A DNA stretch of 17,511 bases from CAYRIF01 sp964424205 (GTDB taxonomy: Bacteria; Bacteroidota; Bacteroidia; Cytophagales; Cyclobacteriaceae). This document shows, one piece after another, positions 15,518 through 17,511 of this stretch. The stretch spans positions 1 to 17,511 of the forward strand of contig CAYRIF010000047.1 of NCBI GenBank assembly GCA_964424205.1, in the 5' to 3' direction. The position numbers and the translations under genes are program-made. Within the stretch, counting starts at the first letter, position 1. Each line of letters begins with the position of its first letter. A model generated the notes under the pieces. The model made no database searches. It was not told the origin of the DNA and saw nothing but the letters and a program-made list of their open reading frames with translations.

Positions 15518-16086
15518 TTTTCTATAAATGCCTCTACAATTTCCTCTGCTTCTTTCAAAGTATCTTCCAAGTCTCCGTTGACAATTGTCACATCAAATTC
15601 ATCTTCAAAAGTCATCTCAAATTTTGCTTTGAATAACCGCTCCGAAATCATCGCTGGTGGCTCGGTCTTTCTTGCAGTCAATCGCTCCTCCAATATTTCA
15701 AATGACGGCACCCTCACAAAAACCGCCAGTGCTTTTTCTTTGAAATATTTTTTAAGATTAATGCCACCTTTCACATCCACATCAAAAATAACATGCTTGC
15801 CTGATGCCCAAATTCTTTCTATTTCAGACTTTAATGTACCGTAAAAATTTCCCTGGTACACTTCTTCCCACTCCACAAAAGCATCGTTGTCAATATTTTG
15901 CTTAAACTCTTCTGGTGTCAAAAAATAATAGTCCTTGCCGTGTTCTTCTGTTCTGCCTCTTTTATCTCTTGTACATGCCGAAATAGAAAATCCTAAATTT
16001 GAATTTGTATCCAATAAATGTTTTACAATCGTAGTTTTTCCTGCTCCCGATGGCGCTGAAAAAATAATAACCTTACCCTCTTTCAT
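15514..16086 (-). CDS. gmk: Guanylate kinase
   Basis: Gmk phosphorylates GMP to GDP, feeding GTP, dGTP and (p)ppGpp pools. The 190-residue protein has a P-loop SAPSGAGKTT (10-19). The first glycine is replaced by alanine, which I believe is common in this phylum. The GMP-binding region follows, with SACTRDKRGRTEEHGKDYYF and FVEWEEVYQGNFYGT, then the DVDVKGG stretch. Its stop is TGA, overlapping the nadD start by four bases. Transcription probably starts from the -7 box at 16126-16133. Confidence 0.97.
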   Translation of the reverse strand: MKEGKVIIFSAPSGAGKTTIVKHLLDTNSNLGFSISACTRDKRGRTEEHGKDYYFLTPEEFKQNIDNDAFVEWEEVYQGNFYGTLKSEIERIWASGKHVIFDVDVKGGINLKKYFKEKALAVFVRVPSFEILEERLTARKTEPPAMISERLFKAKFEMTFEDEFDVTIVNGDLEDTLKEAEEIVEAFIEK

Positions 16087-16125
16087 GAGATAAAATAAAT
16101 ATTTTGAGTTAATTGTTTACAGGTG

Positions 16126-16133
16126 CAAATTTA
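16126..16133 (-). promoter_or_regulatory. Probable -7 box of the gmk-nadD promoter
   Basis: TAAATTTG on the minus strand matches TAnnTTTG and lies 39 bases upstream of the gmk ATG. At the 19-21 base spacing the upstream element is weak (GGTTTAA, no TTG), so confidence is lower than for the other promoters. Confidence 0.55.
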
Positions 16134-16242
16134 ATGATTATTTTGTAATTGTTTAAACCGCTCTGGTTTTTCAAAGTAACGCAAAGGGGATGCCGCAACA
16201 GGTGCGGTAATAGTCACATTAGAAATTTAGGATCCTACTCCA

Positions 16243-16264
16243 TGGTTTGTGTCTTCACAAACCA
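16243..16264. repeat. Palindromic hairpin repeat, copy 2 (downstream of the sigma-factor operon)
   Basis: TGGTTTGTG and CACAAACCA form a perfect 9-bp stem around a TCTT loop, in the same orientation as the copy at 14906-14927 and likewise preceded by CTCCAT. It lies 50 bases past the stop codon of the small cysteine protein. A smaller hairpin (CCGCA/TGCGG, 16193-16207) lies nearby, between this element and gmk. Confidence 0.7.
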
Positions 16265-16313
16265 CTTATAATGGTCTGTTGAGGCGCAGGTTAAGCTGCA
16301 GGCAACTAATAAA

Positions 16314-16595
16314 TCAAAACCTCTTAACCTGAACTAATGCTTCAAGTGCTTTGGGAACTGCTCGTTGTTTTACGCTTCTTTGAATGGCATATTTGAGAGC
16401 ATGGTCTACCTGAAACCTGTCAATGCATGGTTTGCAATGTTTCATTTGTAATCTGAATCGTTTGATTTCTTCTTCTGTTCCTTCGTTGTCTAAGTTCACC
16501 TGAAGGTTTGCATAACATTTTTCCTTGTCTGGGCATTCCATGTTTTTAAGTAACCCTATTTTGCTTTTTAACCAAGTACCGGAAATTCTTTTCAT
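16314..16595 (-). CDS. Small cysteine-containing protein, possible soluble anti-sigma factor
   Basis: The 93-residue basic protein has no membrane segment or signal peptide. Its cysteines group as C21 and C27 (ECPDKEKC) and as H53, C54 and C57 (KHCKPC), which could bind zinc or respond to redox. It starts 14 bases after the ECF sigma gene and is surely co-transcribed with it. Sigma factors of this class are often followed by their anti-sigma factor, and zinc-binding anti-sigma proteins use His and paired Cys residues. The spacing here (His directly before Cys-x2-Cys) is not the canonical Hx3Cx2C of the ZAS family. The anti-sigma role is therefore inferred mainly from context. Confidence 0.6.
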   Translation of the reverse strand: MKRISGTWLKSKIGLLKNMECPDKEKCYANLQVNLDNEGTEEEIKRFRLQMKHCKPCIDRFQVDHALKYAIQRSVKQRAVPKALEALVQVKRF

Positions 16596-16609
16596 ATAAA
16601 AACTATCTT

Positions 16610-17185
16610 TTAATAGCCCATCGAGCTAGCATAATTTTGAAGTTTCTCTTTTAGCAGATTTCGTGCTCTGTGTAACCTCGATCTTACCGTCCCAATCGGA
16701 ATATCCAAAATCTTTGCCATCTCATCATAAGTAAATCCCTCCAAATCGCAAAGTATTATTATCGTCCTAAAATCAACTGCCAATGTATTCAATGCATTGG
16801 TAATCTCATCACCCATCATGTGCCGAACCGTTTCGACTCTCAAATCTGTGGTAATATTCGCATCTACTTTCTCAGAATTATAATATGATTCAACTTCGCT
16901 ATAATCCACTTTTGCAGGTTGCTTCGCTTTTTTTCTAAAGTCATTTATAAAACTGTTTTTCAATATACGAAACAACCACGCCTTGGCATTAGTTCCACGT
17001 TTGAATGAATTTATAAATCTATATGATTTTAGGTAAGTATCTTGTACCAAATCATTGGCATCATCTTGGTTGAAAGTCAGCCGATACGCAAAATTGTACA
17101 TGGCATTTAGGTGTGGGAAAAACTCAGCATTAAACATTTCATTCTTTTGTTTTACCGAATATTCTGTCACTGCTGCTTCCACCAT
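16610..17185 (-). CDS. RNA polymerase sigma factor, ECF subfamily (sigma-70 family)
   Basis: This 191-residue alternative sigma factor has only regions 2 and 4. Region 2 spans about residues 21-88, with the core-binding helix DDANDLVQDTYLKSYR (41-56) and the -10 melting segment GTNAKAWLFRILKNSFINDFRKK. Region 4 spans about 125-182, with DLEGFTYDEMAKILDIPIGT followed by VRSRLHRARNLLKEKL, the helix-turn-helix that reads the -35 element. The roughly 35-residue linker between them is acidic and poorly conserved. The next gene, 14 bases on, may encode its regulator. The stimulus is unknown. An alternative start at M17 is possible, but the longer frame is retained because the spacing to the upstream stop does not exclude it. 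Confidence 0.93.
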   Translation of the reverse strand: MVEAAVTEYSVKQKNEMFNAEFFPHLNAMYNFAYRLTFNQDDANDLVQDTYLKSYRFINSFKRGTNAKAWLFRILKNSFINDFRKKAKQPAKVDYSEVESYYNSEKVDANITTDLRVETVRHMMGDEITNALNTLAVDFRTIIILCDLEGFTYDEMAKILDIPIGTVRSRLHRARNLLKEKLQNYASSMGY

Positions 17186-17511
17186 TTTAATACGTTTTTA
17201 GGTTCTATAAAAAGTTACAAGTATGTTTCTACTCTTTTGACGGAACACATGGGCAATGGTTTGGAAAATATGTTGATAAGCAAGGGTTTTGTCGGGGAGG
17301 TGACAATGGTTTTTTGAAATTTTGGGTACTAATACCAATAATAATCAGGTTTATAAGAATCTTCTTTTTTCCTTCGTTAGTGTTTTTACCAACGATTGTT
17401 CATGACCCATAACGGCAGTCTGTCTAAAAACCTAAACCAACTCACCGAGAATTGCGTATTTAACAACTTTCAAAGATAGCTACCCAATTACTTTCTTATA
17501 TCTCTTTGGTT
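17186..17511. other. Gene-free region upstream of the ECF sigma factor
   Basis: These 326 bases hold no supported gene. The one recognisable signal is a minus-strand TATCTTTG (17478-17471) matching the TAnnTTTG -7 box, but no TTG lies 19-21 bases upstream of it. If used, it would give a leader of about 280 bases before the sigma gene. Short frames on the minus strand (for example 17410-17351, 19 codons) have no coding evidence. The left end, next to the sigma start, is A/T-rich. Confidence 0.5.

Noticed and set aside
17191..17218. GTAAC and CGTA words upstream of the ECF sigma gene as an autoregulated ECF promoter
   Set aside because: The spacer of 19 bases is longer than the usual 16-17, and the -10-like word lies only a few bases from the ATG; too weak to call.
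17351..17410. 19-codon minus-strand frame in the sigma upstream region
   Set aside because: No family similarity recognised, no initiation signal, and frames of this length occur by chance.

Overview
This window is a chromosomal housekeeping segment from a member of the Bacteroidota, most likely Cytophagales-like. The placement is an inference from four things. Base composition is AT-rich. Start codons lack recognisable Shine-Dalgarno sequences. Several promoters match the Bacteroidota sigma-A form TTTG/TTG-N19-TAnnTTTG. The protein variants (EF-Tu, L7/L12, RpoB, biotin-carrier protein, ECF sigma factor) look like that phylum. The genetic code is standard: TGA ends gmk and the acyl-CoA-binding protein gene, and the only tRNA-Trp seen has anticodon CCA.

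Region 1 (1-8608, all minus strand) is the translation and transcription supercluster. In transcription order it reads tRNA-Tyr, tRNA-Gly, tRNA-Thr, tuf, then tRNA-Trp, secE, nusG, rplK, rplA, rplJ, rplL and rpoB (cut by the left window edge). A textbook promoter precedes tRNA-Tyr (8578-8608). A second precedes tRNA-Trp (6763-6793), and its -33 element lies inside an 18-bp inverted repeat that follows tuf. A strong hairpin with a short U-run sits between rplL and rpoB and may act as an attenuator. rpoB appears to start with TTG.

Region 2 (8609-12023, minus strand) holds a small acyl-CoA-binding protein gene and a lipoprotein-type M1 zinc aminopeptidase with a C-terminal HEAT-like part. They are separated by a degenerate tandem repeat. 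Upstream of the peptidase lies a pair of interleaved inverted repeats.

Region 3 (12024-13438) holds an orphan biotin carboxyl carrier-type gene on the plus strand. Its reading frame is interrupted by one in-frame TGA at codon 37, followed after three bases by an in-frame ATG. A convergent gene for a membrane protein with a C-terminal thioredoxin domain ends five bases away.

Region 4 (13522-16133) has the pyrH-frr operon on the plus strand, with a clear promoter, converging on the gmk-nadD operon, whose genes overlap by ATGA. Region 5 (16243-17511) has an ECF sigma factor and a small cysteine-containing partner that may be a soluble anti-sigma factor. Two copies of a palindromic hairpin element lie at 14906-14927 and 16243-16264.

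I found no prophage, insertion sequence, CRISPR array, defence system or biosynthetic cluster. The most interesting points are the interrupted biotin-carrier gene, the tuf/tRNA-Trp junction where promoter and inverted repeat overlap, and the dispersed palindromes.
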